Part shown: positions 8,549 through 15,094 of the stretch, one piece after another
Layout of the letters: each line of letters begins with the position of its first letter
How positions within the stretch are numbered: the stretch's first letter is position 1
NCBI GenBank assembly: GCA_050292445.1
Contig: JBNKLQ010000097.1
Location: 1-19,796, forward strand
Origin: Leptofilum sp050292445
Lineage (GTDB): Bacteria > Chloroflexota > Anaerolineae > Promineifilales > Promineifilaceae
DNA length: 19,796 nucleotides
Reading direction: 5' to 3'
The notes under the pieces: model-generated
Database searches by the model: none
What the model was told of the DNA's origin: nothing
What the model saw: only the letters and a program-made list of their open reading frames with translations
Made by a program: the position numbers and the translations under genes

Positions 8549-9214
8549 ATGGAGCAAAAACGTGTTGTGGCTTTCTATCAAGTTGGGCTTTTCATTCTTT
8601 TGATTGCTTTGATGGCTTGCACCAGCAACATCGAAGTTGAGCAAACTCCTGCCGCGCCGCCGACTCCTGACAACAGCACCTATTCCTTCACCGGCAGCGT
8701 CAATCGTGGCGAGAGATTTGAACACGTTCTACCCAACGGCCTGGTCTTCAGCTTAATTCCTACGGAATATGCTGAGCTGGGATGGGTGGGATGGATGATC
8801 CAAATCGCACCACCAACTGAACCAGATCACAATTACGCTGGCGTCGTCACTCCGCCATTTCGGGGCGTCAATGCTTTGCAAATTATAGGCTGGCACTTTA
8901 GGAACGCAGACAATACGGGACCAAATGAAGGCAGCGTCAACGCACCTCAAGAGAAACGAGATTTCTTATTCGTCACCAATGAAGGAGATTATCAGATGGC
9001 CTTTTCTGCCGTCGATTGCATTATGCATCCATCGCAGTGCGAAGATATGGATAATCGGGAAGCTTTTGCCATTCATGAAAATATCCCTAAATCGGAAGGA
9101 ACGTTGTTGATCACAGAACTGGAACTAGGCAACCTGATACCAGAACAGCAAGCCTGGATCGAACACATGGCATTCGAGGTAGAGATTCGTTGGTCGGCTG
9201 AGGAAATGAAATAA
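8549..9214 (+). CDS. Conserved lipoprotein of unknown function
   Basis: This 221-residue protein begins with a lipoprotein signal: a basic start, a hydrophobic stretch (~11-22) and the lipobox LMAC, predicting lipidation at Cys24. A Pro/Thr-rich spacer follows, then a compact domain with the block GWHFRNADNTGPNEGSVNAP (~112-131), which I recall from unnamed proteins of cyanobacteria and Chloroflexota. Two further cysteines near ~154-160 (DCIMHPSQC) could form a disulfide. The protein would sit on the outer face of the membrane. AAGGAAA lies just before the ATG. No function can be assigned. Its TAA ends at 9214, directly abutting the stop of gene debris on the other strand. The 191-base upstream gap, shared with the divergent membrane protein gene, is AT-rich and must hold both promoters; I could not place them convincingly. 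Confidence 0.85.
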   Translation: MEQKRVVAFYQVGLFILLIALMACTSNIEVEQTPAAPPTPDNSTYSFTGSVNRGERFEHVLPNGLVFSLIPTEYAELGWVGWMIQIAPPTEPDHNYAGVVTPPFRGVNALQIIGWHFRNADNTGPNEGSVNAPQEKRDFLFVTNEGDYQMAFSAVDCIMHPSQCEDMDNREAFAIHENIPKSEGTLLITELELGNLIPEQQAWIEHMAFEVEIRWSAEEMK

Positions 9215-9457
9215 TCAAACCTCGTGGCAGGCGGCAAAGTGCAGCGGTTCAAGCTCACGCCAATCGGGGTCGGATTCCTGGCAGTGGGGCTGGGCAATGG
9301 GACAGCGCGGGTGAAAGCGACAGCCGGGCGGCAAGTTGATGGGGTTCGGCGTTTCGCCCTGCAAAATAATGCGTTCGCGGCGCAGCTGGGGATTGGGTAC
9401 GGGCATGACAGAGAGGAGCGCTTTGGTGTAGGGATGGTACAGCTTTGGAACGGGATT
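9215..9457 (-). pseudogene. Remnant of an oligopeptide/dipeptide ABC transporter ATPase (OppF/DppF type), C-terminal end only
   Basis: The minus-strand reading gives KLYHPYTKALLSVMPVPNP, then INLPPGCRFHPRCP and a TGA at 9215-9217. These are the signature C-terminal oligopeptide-binding extension of OppF/DppF ATPases (HPYT+ALL, VP+P, GC.FHPRCP). About 80 residues remain of a protein that is normally ~320-330. Walker A, signature and Walker B motifs are missing, and the frame is closed upstream by a stop at 9461-9463. No permease or binding-protein gene is nearby. It is a truncated relic; the ATG at 9406 inside it should not be taken as a real gene start. Confidence 0.88.
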
Positions 9458-9675
9458 AAATCAAATTCAGATTGCCCCGCAATGGCCAGTTGGCTGAGAA
9501 TTTTCCCAACAGCGAGGCAAACTTAGAAGCATGATCTGCCCCTACGGCCACGGCCACGTTGGGATGCTCCGGCAGCGTGTCCAAGATAATATCCCGGTCG
9601 GGTGGCATGGTGTACAGGCAAGTTTTGGTCATGATCACGGGGCCATGTGCCGTGGGAAAAGAAATTAGGCACTTA
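9456..9675 (-). pseudogene. Remnant of an FAD-dependent monomeric sarcosine/N-methyltryptophan oxidase-like protein, C-terminal end, frameshifted
   Basis: The minus-strand reading has KTCLYTMPPDRDIILD, LPEHPNVAVAVGA and then DHASKFASLLGK, matching the C-terminal FAD-binding end of sarcosine-oxidase-like flavoproteins (usual form: TPDRDF, then GxGHxFKFA). After LLGK the frame breaks. Adding one G to the run at 9505-9507 restores KILSQLAIAGQSEFDL, so a single-base deletion is the simplest explanation. The G to D and F to S changes in the GxGHxFKF motif also suggest decay. The N-terminal Rossmann motif is absent. The remnant is joined directly to the OppF remnant near 9455. Confidence 0.8.
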
Positions 9676-10536
9676 TTATCCAATCTGAAATCCATCAAAA
9701 GGTTGAGGGGCGTTGTCATGGTCTTCAATTTCCCACGTTTTACGCCAGAGCGAACTAGCCCCATCAATGCGAATCGACTCCCCACTAATGTAACTGGCTG
9801 CTGGTGAGAGCAAAAAAACGATGGCTGCGGCCGTTTCGCTCTCTGTGCCCATCCGTTTAAAAGGAATATCCTTCACGACTTCCTGGATAAAATTCCGAGC
9901 GGCTTCTGGATAATTGTCCAAACCGCTGGATTCAATGAGGCCAGGCGCAACGGCATTGATGCGTACCCCGGAACGGGCCCACTCCACCGCCAGCGTTTTT
10001 GTCAGGTTCTCCACACCAGCTCGCGCCGCTGCCGAATGCACCATGCCAGGGAAACCACGCCAATTTTCCATCAGCATATTGACGATGGTCCCGCCATGGT
10101 CACGCATCGTTTGATTGTATGCCTCACGACACATCAAAAACGTGCCCGTCAGGTTGGTTTCTACCACGGCATGAAACCCTTTTTTGCTGATGAACTCCGC
10201 CGGGCTTAGAAATTGACCACCGGCGTTGTTGACCAACCCATGCACCACACCCTGCTGGGACAGCACAGCGGCAAACAATGCCTGCACCTGCTCCTCTTCA
10301 CGAATGTTGCACGTAAACGTAGAGGATGCACCGCCCATTTGCCTGATTTCTTGGTGAACGGCCGTTAACTTCTCCAACGTCCGTCCCACCAACACCACAT
10401 GTGCGCCTAACGAAGCCAGCTCAACGGCCGTTGCCCGGCCAATGCCGCTGCCGCCACCCGTCACAATAATCGTCTGCCCGGCAAATAAATCTGCCCTAAA
10501 AATGGATTGATAGCTCATGCCAACGTTTACACTCAC
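9676..10536 (-). CDS. SDR-family oxidoreductase, peroxisomal trans-2-enoyl-CoA reductase (PECR)-like
   Basis: This 286-residue Rossmann-fold NAD(P)-dependent oxidoreductase has cofactor motif TGGGSGIG (26-33) and NNAG (103-106). The usual catalytic Y-x3-K is replaced by S168-x3-R172 in GMVHSAAARAG; from memory this HSGAARAG-type block is shared with PECR and the AtuG-like SDRs, so it is a family trait rather than decay. The C-terminal tail, with EIEDHDNAPQ, also recalls PECR. A role in reducing 2-enoyl-CoA or oxidising a related acyl-CoA intermediate fits the neighbouring beta-oxidation genes. It is the last intact gene of the run, 36 bases after the hydrolase. The start is either GTG at 10536 (GAGG only a few bases away) or ATG at 10518 (MSYQSIFR, like homologues); the latter is quite possible. 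Confidence 0.88.
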   Translation of the reverse strand: MSVNVGMSYQSIFRADLFAGQTIIVTGGGSGIGRATAVELASLGAHVVLVGRTLEKLTAVHQEIRQMGGASSTFTCNIREEEQVQALFAAVLSQQGVVHGLVNNAGGQFLSPAEFISKKGFHAVVETNLTGTFLMCREAYNQTMRDHGGTIVNMLMENWRGFPGMVHSAAARAGVENLTKTLAVEWARSGVRINAVAPGLIESSGLDNYPEAARNFIQEVVKDIPFKRMGTESETAAAIVFLLSPAASYISGESIRIDGASSLWRKTWEIEDHDNAPQPFDGFQIG

Positions 10537-10572
10537 CTCTGCCTGACGACAAAAATCTCCAATCTCTAATCT

Positions 10573-11382
10573 CTACAGAATCCCTACCCGCTCAAAAAAG
10601 ACGCGTATCGCTTCGGCTACAGCGCGCGGTTTTTCTACGGGGGACGAATGGCCCGCGTCAGGAATCACCCGCATGCGGCAATCGTGGATGCGGTCAGCCA
10701 TTGTTTGCGCATAAGAAGACGGCGTGGCGGCATCATGTTTGCCCACAATGACCACGGTAGGCGTCTGAATCTTCCCCAACTGATCCACCACGCTGTCGCG
10801 GCTAAAAATAGCATTGGCAAAAGCAGTAACCGCTTTGGTATCGTGGCCCGTGATAATGCTGCGCCACTTCTTCACCTCAGCCTGCCGTTGGGAATCCTTG
10901 AGGAAGGTCTCATAGAACAAAATAGACATCACGCGGCCAATGACAGGCCGCCAACCAACCAGGTTTACTGTTTTGAGCAGCAAATTATACTGCTTCAATT
11001 TACCCGGCTCTTCCGCATCGGCCGCTGTGTCGATGAGAATGAGTGACCGGAGCAGCTCCGGTCGGCGCAGCGCAATACGCAGCCCGACAAAGCCACCTGT
11101 GGACATGCCCACAAAATGTACGGGACCAATTTCCAACGCTTCGATGAGGGCGATGGCGTCATTAACAAGCGAATCAAGGTCATAGCTGCTGGTGATCACT
11201 TCGGAACGGCCGTGTCCCCGATGATCATAAGCAATGCAGCGAAACCGGTCCTGGAACGCTTCAATTTGACCATCATACATGGTATGATCCATCAAATAGC
11301 CATGCGAAAACAGCATCACCTCAGACCCCGATCCTTTTTCTTCATAAAACAGTTCAACATCGTTAACCCGAATTTGCGACAT
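10573..11382 (-). CDS. Alpha/beta hydrolase
   Basis: This 269-residue alpha/beta-hydrolase-fold protein is of usual length. Visible elements are the oxyanion segment SHGYLMD (~26-32), YDHRGHGRS (~52-60), nucleophile elbow G-M-S94-T-G-G, acid D217 in GKHDAATP and H245 in AGHSSPVE. Together they form a complete triad, as in 3-oxoadipate enol-lactonase-like and esterase members. The substrate cannot be read from sequence. In this setting it could open a lactone (for example a gamma-lactone of a 4-hydroxy acid) or cleave an ester to feed the acyl-CoA genes; this is inference. Its ATG at 11382 lies inside the end of the K+ channel gene (20-base overlap), with a strong GAGGAGGA five bases before it, so the two are translationally coupled. 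Confidence 0.93.
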   Translation of the reverse strand: MSQIRVNDVELFYEEKGSGSEVMLFSHGYLMDHTMYDGQIEAFQDRFRCIAYDHRGHGRSEVITSSYDLDSLVNDAIALIEALEIGPVHFVGMSTGGFVGLRIALRRPELLRSLILIDTAADAEEPGKLKQYNLLLKTVNLVGWRPVIGRVMSILFYETFLKDSQRQAEVKKWRSIITGHDTKAVTAFANAIFSRDSVVDQLGKIQTPTVVIVGKHDAATPSSYAQTMADRIHDCRMRVIPDAGHSSPVEKPRAVAEAIRVFFERVGIL

Positions 11383-11785
11383 GGGAATCCTCCTCCTCGT
11401 CTTGCGAGGGTAGTTGCTTGGCTAACGGCCGTTTGCCTTTCCCCGTCACCCGCTGCCACAAACCAGACGGTTCACGGCCTTGGAAATCGGCCAAAAGCAA
11501 AATGAAGCTTGATAAGATGCCTAACCCAATGATGATGTAAATAATGGTGAATAGCTTGCCAACGGCCGTTTGCGGTGAAAAATCACCGTAACCCACCGTT
11601 GTCAGCGTAATGACGCTAAAGTAAAAAGAATCCAGCCAGCCCCAGCCTTCTACCTGATGGTAAAACCAGGTGCCGGTAAGCAAAATCAGCACCACAGACC
11701 AAAACAAACCGCGAAATTCTGGCTCCTTTAGCCCATCCCGAATGCCCCGAAACAGGCGCAAAATGAAAATAAAGAGTGCTGGCAT
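11363..11785 (-). CDS. Two-TM potassium channel
   Basis: This 140-residue integral membrane protein has an outer helix (~27-42), pore helix (~50-62), selectivity filter T62-T-V-G-Y-G-D68 and inner helix (~76-98). This is the minimal KcsA-like pore, and four subunits are needed for a channel. The C-terminal ~40 residues are charged and cytoplasmic, with no RCK/TrkA-N domain, which distinguishes it from MthK-type channels. The glycines at ~87-89 may be the gating hinge. The ATG is three bases after the phosphotransferase stop and the 3' end overlaps the hydrolase, so it is embedded in a metabolic operon. That is an unusual place for a K+ channel, and no link to the pathway can be read from the sequence. 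Confidence 0.95.
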   Translation of the reverse strand: MPALFIFILRLFRGIRDGLKEPEFRGLFWSVVLILLTGTWFYHQVEGWGWLDSFYFSVITLTTVGYGDFSPQTAVGKLFTIIYIIIGLGILSSFILLLADFQGREPSGLWQRVTGKGKRPLAKQLPSQDEEEDSHVANSG

Positions 11786-11788
11786 AAA

Positions 11789-12835
11789 TCACCCTTCCAT
11801 GACCTCAACGGCTGCCCGCGCCATCAATGGAATCATCGGACCAAAGGCAGCAAATCGCTCGTCTTGCGTCTGCCCGCGCGCATATCTTATGTAAATCTGA
11901 GCGATGATCACCACCAAGCGGAACAAGCCTAATGTATGGTAAAAATTGATGTTATGGACGGAACGGCCGCTTTTCTGTGCATATCGAGCTACCAATTCCC
12001 GACGGGTCAAAAAGCCCAAATCACCCGTTGGCATCATGGCCATTCCCTGCAAATAAGGCGGGTCCGTTGGTTCCGTCCAGTAACACAGCAGCGCACCCAC
12101 ATCCGACATCGGATCGCCCAGCGTACACATGTCCCAATCAAAAATCGCCACCAGCCGCCCTGGGTCTGCCGCATCAAGCATCACATTATCCAGCTTGTAA
12201 TCATTATGCACCAGCGAAAACTCAGTGGAAGGTGGCAAGTTAGCTTTTAACCAATTGTAGGCGCTGTCCATCTCTGGCACCTCTTCCGCTTTGGCGGCGT
12301 GCCATCGTTTGTACCAACCCTCTACCTGCCGTTCGATGAACCCGTCCGGCTTACCCAAATCAGACAAGCCCAGCGCGGCATAATCAACGGCGTGGAACGC
12401 AGCCAGAGCATCCACCAGCGCCTCACTTATGCGGCGCGGGGCATCGGGCATGTTAGCAAACTGTGGTGGCAGCGTGCGCCGCACCACCACCCCTTCGCGC
12501 CGCTCCATCACAAAAAAATCTGCCCCGATGATTTCTGCATCCTGGCAGTACAAAAAGGCACGCGGCGCAGTTGGCAGCACCTGGTGCAGCACAGATAGCA
12601 CTTTGTACTCCCGCGCCATGTCATGCGCCGATTTGGCCACGGGACCCAGCGGCGGACGACGCAGTACGTACTCATGGCTGTCATAATCCAGCAGATAGGT
12701 TAGATTAGCTGCCCCACCACCAAACTGCCGCACAGTTAGCTCGTTTTCGCTGCCGGGCAGTTTACCTCGCAGATACGCCGCCACTTTTGCCACATCAAAT
12801 CGCTCATCCGGTCGCACTTCAATTGTGTCTTTCAT
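11789..12835 (-). CDS. APH-family phosphotransferase, ACAD10/11 N-domain / LvaA-like
   Basis: This 348-residue aminoglycoside-phosphotransferase-fold kinase has the catalytic loop H210-N-D212-Y-K-L-D-N217 and the metal-binding FDWDMCTLGDP (~232-241). The FGGGAANLTYLLD segment (~38-50) is the nucleotide loop. The combination of HNDYKLDNVML and FDWDM is typical of the kinase domain fused to acyl-CoA dehydrogenase in eukaryotic ACAD10/11 and of bacterial LvaA, which phosphorylates 4-hydroxyacyl-CoA. The immediate upstream gene is exactly that dehydrogenase, so phosphorylation of a hydroxyacyl-CoA is a better guess than antibiotic resistance. The next gene (K+ channel) begins three bases after its TGA. 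Upstream is a 134-base gap with short repeats. The SD is weak (GGCAAG). Confidence 0.92.
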   Translation of the reverse strand: MKDTIEVRPDERFDVAKVAAYLRGKLPGSENELTVRQFGGGAANLTYLLDYDSHEYVLRRPPLGPVAKSAHDMAREYKVLSVLHQVLPTAPRAFLYCQDAEIIGADFFVMERREGVVVRRTLPPQFANMPDAPRRISEALVDALAAFHAVDYAALGLSDLGKPDGFIERQVEGWYKRWHAAKAEEVPEMDSAYNWLKANLPPSTEFSLVHNDYKLDNVMLDAADPGRLVAIFDWDMCTLGDPMSDVGALLCYWTEPTDPPYLQGMAMMPTGDLGFLTRRELVARYAQKSGRSVHNINFYHTLGLFRLVVIIAQIYIRYARGQTQDERFAAFGPMIPLMARAAVEVMEG

Positions 12836-12850
12836 CTTGCCAAAGTCCCA

Positions 12851-12977
12851 AATTAGACAATTTTTAGTCGATAATTAGACGATAAAATCCTAAACGACCA
12901 CTCACTGTACGAGAAGCGGTAGCGCAGCGACATGACTGACCTACTGATTACCGACCTACTGAATATCGATTACTGGT
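12851..12977. repeat. AT-rich short-repeat spacer between acyl-CoA dehydrogenase and phosphotransferase genes
   Basis: The spacer, whose right end runs into the last codons of the dehydrogenase gene, contains AATTAGAC twice (around 12851 and 12872). It also has two CCTACTGA(T)-ATTACCGA-like units (about 12939-12977). The second unit type recurs at 14179-14220. Confidence 0.45.
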
Positions 12978-14157
12978 ACTGGGCAAAAATCCGCCTGGCC
13001 ACAGACCACTTATGCACTTCATCTGGCCCATCGTAGATGCGGGCGGCGCGCTCGTGGCGGAACCAGTAAGCGATGGGCGTGTCGTCGGTCATGCCCAGGC
13101 CACCGTGGGCCTGCAAGGCGCGATCCAGCACCTTCTGCAGCACCCCAGCCACATGGAACTTAATCAGCGAAATGTCATCTCGGGCAGCATACTGGCCTTC
13201 TTCATCGATGCGCTTGGCGGTGGCCAGCACCATGAGGCGCGCTGCGTTGATTTCTGCGCGGCCTTCAGCGGCCCAGTTCTGGATGGTTTGCTGCCCGGCT
13301 AACGGCCGTCCCGGTGCCACTTCTCGCTTTAAGGCATGACGACACATTAGCTCAAACGCCCGCTCACAAATGCCCAACCAGCGCATACAGTGGTGAATCC
13401 GGCCGGGTCCCAACCGTTCCTGAGCAATGGCAAAACCTTCGCCCTCTTTGCCCAGCAGGTTGGTTTGCGGCACCCGCACTTCGTCATAGCGCACCTCGGC
13501 ATGGCTGGCCCAACCGTCGCCCGGTTCACCCATCACAGAAATATTGCGCACAAGCGTATAGCCAGGCGTGTCTAACGGCACCAGAATCTGGCTGGCCCGT
13601 TCATGGCGGTTGGCTTCTGGGTTGGTAATGGCCATCACCACAGCAAAGGCAGCGCCGTCGGCCGAGCTGGTAAACCATTTGTGGCCGTCAATGATGTAGC
13701 TGTCGCCTTCGTGAACGGCCGTACAGCTCATCATCGTTGGGTTAGAGCCAGCATGTTCCGGTTCCGTCATCGAAAAACAGCTGCGAATCTCGCCGCGCAG
13801 CAGCGGCATCAAAAACGTTTCTTTCTGCTCCGGCGTACCATGATCGATCAAAATTTCCATGTTGCCTGCGTCCGGGGCCTGGCAGTTAAACACGTAATGC
13901 CCAAAGGGCGTTTGTCCCAGTTCCTGGCTCACCAGCCCATGCTCAAACAGCGTCAGCCCTAGGCCGCCATATTCTTTTGGCACCTGCGGCAGCCATAGGC
14001 CCAATTCCTTCACCTTTTGCCGCTTCTCTTGCAATGTTGGCTCCAACGCCTTAAACCCGTTCGCTAAATACTCACGCTCCAGGGGAAACAACTCTTCACG
14101 GACAAATTCACGAATTGTGGCTAAATTTTTCTTAAATTCTGGGGAAAGATTAAACAC
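12970..14157 (-). CDS. Acyl-CoA dehydrogenase, ACAD10/11 (LvaC)-like
   Basis: This 395-residue flavoprotein dehydrogenase of full family length has a helical N-domain (~1-125), the beta-domain with CFSMTEPEHAGSNP (~127-140) and DGHKWFTSSADGA, and a helical C-domain with QAHGGLGMTDDTP. Near the end it has ARIYDGPDEVHKWSVARRIF. The DGPDEVH block, with Asp at the position where medium-chain enzymes have a catalytic Glu, is characteristic of ACAD10/11-type enzymes. In LvaC and ACAD11 the protein removes phosphate from a 4-phosphoacyl-CoA in a dehydrogenase-fold reaction; applying this here is inference from the adjacent kinase gene. The start is GTG at 14157 with GGAG eight bases before, set in a hairpin loop. 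An ordinary alpha,beta-dehydrogenation of branched acyl-CoA is the main alternative. Confidence 0.95.
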   Translation of the reverse strand: MFNLSPEFKKNLATIREFVREELFPLEREYLANGFKALEPTLQEKRQKVKELGLWLPQVPKEYGGLGLTLFEHGLVSQELGQTPFGHYVFNCQAPDAGNMEILIDHGTPEQKETFLMPLLRGEIRSCFSMTEPEHAGSNPTMMSCTAVHEGDSYIIDGHKWFTSSADGAAFAVVMAITNPEANRHERASQILVPLDTPGYTLVRNISVMGEPGDGWASHAEVRYDEVRVPQTNLLGKEGEGFAIAQERLGPGRIHHCMRWLGICERAFELMCRHALKREVAPGRPLAGQQTIQNWAAEGRAEINAARLMVLATAKRIDEEGQYAARDDISLIKFHVAGVLQKVLDRALQAHGGLGMTDDTPIAYWFRHERAARIYDGPDEVHKWSVARRIFAQYQ

Positions 14158-14178
14158 TGTGGAAACTCCTTTCCACAG
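14157..14178 (-). promoter_or_regulatory. Hairpin presenting the Shine-Dalgarno of the acyl-CoA dehydrogenase gene
   Basis: A perfect 9-bp inverted repeat (14157-14165 with 14170-14178) encloses a 4-base loop that reads GGAG on the minus strand, the SD of the gene. The last stem base is the first base of the GTG start codon. It is either a translational control element or a structured SD display. Confidence 0.55.
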
Positions 14179-14220
14179 TAATCAGTAAATACTCACCGAT
14201 TACCAATTACCGATTACTGA
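14179..14220. repeat. Short intergenic repeat of GATTAC/AATCAGTAA units
   Basis: The gap and the last codons of the SDR contain CCGATTACCAATTACCGATTACTGA and an inverted AATCAGTAA, the same unit type as at ~12939-12977. Its position between two genes of one run suggests that these units accumulate in operon gaps. Confidence 0.45.
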
Positions 14221-14993
14221 ATCGCGTTGCCAATAAACTGCCCACCATCAATCAACATTGTTGCGCCCGTGGTGAAGCTGGAAGCGCCGGAGGCGAGGTA
14301 AAGGGCCATGCCCGCCAGCTCTTCCGGCTCAGCCATGCGCCTTTGGGGAATCTGTTTCATAACCATTTCATTGAGCTGCGGATTACCCCATATAGCTGAA
14401 CTAAATTTGGTTTTGATGAAGCCAGGAGCAATAGCGTTCACCTGGATGTTATCCCCAGCCAATTCTGCCGCCAAAACTTTTGTCAGCATGAGAACGGCCG
14501 CTTTGCTCACACAATACACCCCCATCCCCGGCTGCGGCTCCAAACCGGCAATGGAGGCTATGTTGATAATCTTGCCCCCACCCCGTGCCTTCATGCTGGG
14601 CACACACAGTTTGGCTACGCGAAAAAAACCCTTGACATTCACATCTAATATTTTGTCCCAATGGCTATCTTCAGCGGTGATTGCTGGGCCAAAGTGGGGA
14701 TTTGTAGCGGCATTATTGACCACAATATCAATCCCCCCAAACGCTTCGGTTGCTTGAGCGATTAGGGTGGTAACGGCCGTATCATCCCCTGTGTGCGCCG
14801 CAATCGCCAGCGCCTCGCCACCATTGCTCTTGATGATCTCGGCTACCTCATCCAGCGCCTCCTGCTTTCGGCTGGCCAGGACAACTTTAGCGCCAGCCGC
14901 AGCATACATTTCGGCAATCGCCTGCCCAATGCCCCGCGAGGCACCGGTAATTAAGGCCACTTTTCCAGATAAATCAAAATCAGGTTGACTCAT
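14214..14993 (-). CDS. SDR-family oxidoreductase (classical, DHRS4/FabG-like)
   Basis: This 259-residue classical short-chain dehydrogenase has TGASRGIG (16-23), NNAA (93-96), N-I-A-S147, and Y160-C-V-S-K164, so the full Ser-Tyr-Lys set is present. The C-terminus has LIDGGQFIG. R42 after the second strand (LASRK) suggests NADPH preference, as in DHRS4-like enzymes; this is inference. In this gene run the likely role is oxidation or reduction of a hydroxy- or keto-acyl-CoA, for instance the step made by LvaD in levulinate use, or the 3-hydroxyacyl-CoA dehydrogenase step. AAGGAG lies a few bases before its ATG. The gap to the dehydrogenase gene downstream is 56 bases. Confidence 0.94.
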   Translation of the reverse strand: MSQPDFDLSGKVALITGASRGIGQAIAEMYAAAGAKVVLASRKQEALDEVAEIIKSNGGEALAIAAHTGDDTAVTTLIAQATEAFGGIDIVVNNAATNPHFGPAITAEDSHWDKILDVNVKGFFRVAKLCVPSMKARGGGKIINIASIAGLEPQPGMGVYCVSKAAVLMLTKVLAAELAGDNIQVNAIAPGFIKTKFSSAIWGNPQLNEMVMKQIPQRRMAEPEELAGMALYLASGASSFTTGATMLIDGGQFIGNAIQ

Positions 14994-15012
14994 TTTTTCT
15001 CCTTCGATAATG

Positions 15013-15077
15013 GGACGCAGATGAACGCTGATGAACGCTGATCAAAATCTTGTAAATCTGCGAAATCTGCTGATTTT
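15013..15077. repeat. Degenerate GACGCAGATGAACGCTGATG intergenic repeat
   Basis: The gap between SDR and enoyl-CoA hydratase genes carries GACGCAG followed by an exact tandem ATGAACGCTG (15021-15030 and 15031-15040). Inverted AATCTGCGAAATCTGC lies at ~15055-15070. This is a relic of a repeat type seen widely in bacterial intergenic DNA (recognition from memory). Confidence 0.6.
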
Positions 15078-15094
15078 CAATTCATGTATGCCGT

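Noticed and set aside
9456..9785. A 109-residue minus-strand ORF as an independent gene
   Set aside because: Its middle is a frameshifted sarcosine-oxidase C-terminus and its N-terminal part overlaps the end of the SDR gene in another frame; it is debris, not a gene.
11789..12835. Aminoglycoside resistance kinase
   Set aside because: The fold is shared, but the sequence blocks and the neighbouring acyl-CoA dehydrogenase point to the ACAD10/11-LvaA type; nothing supports drug resistance.
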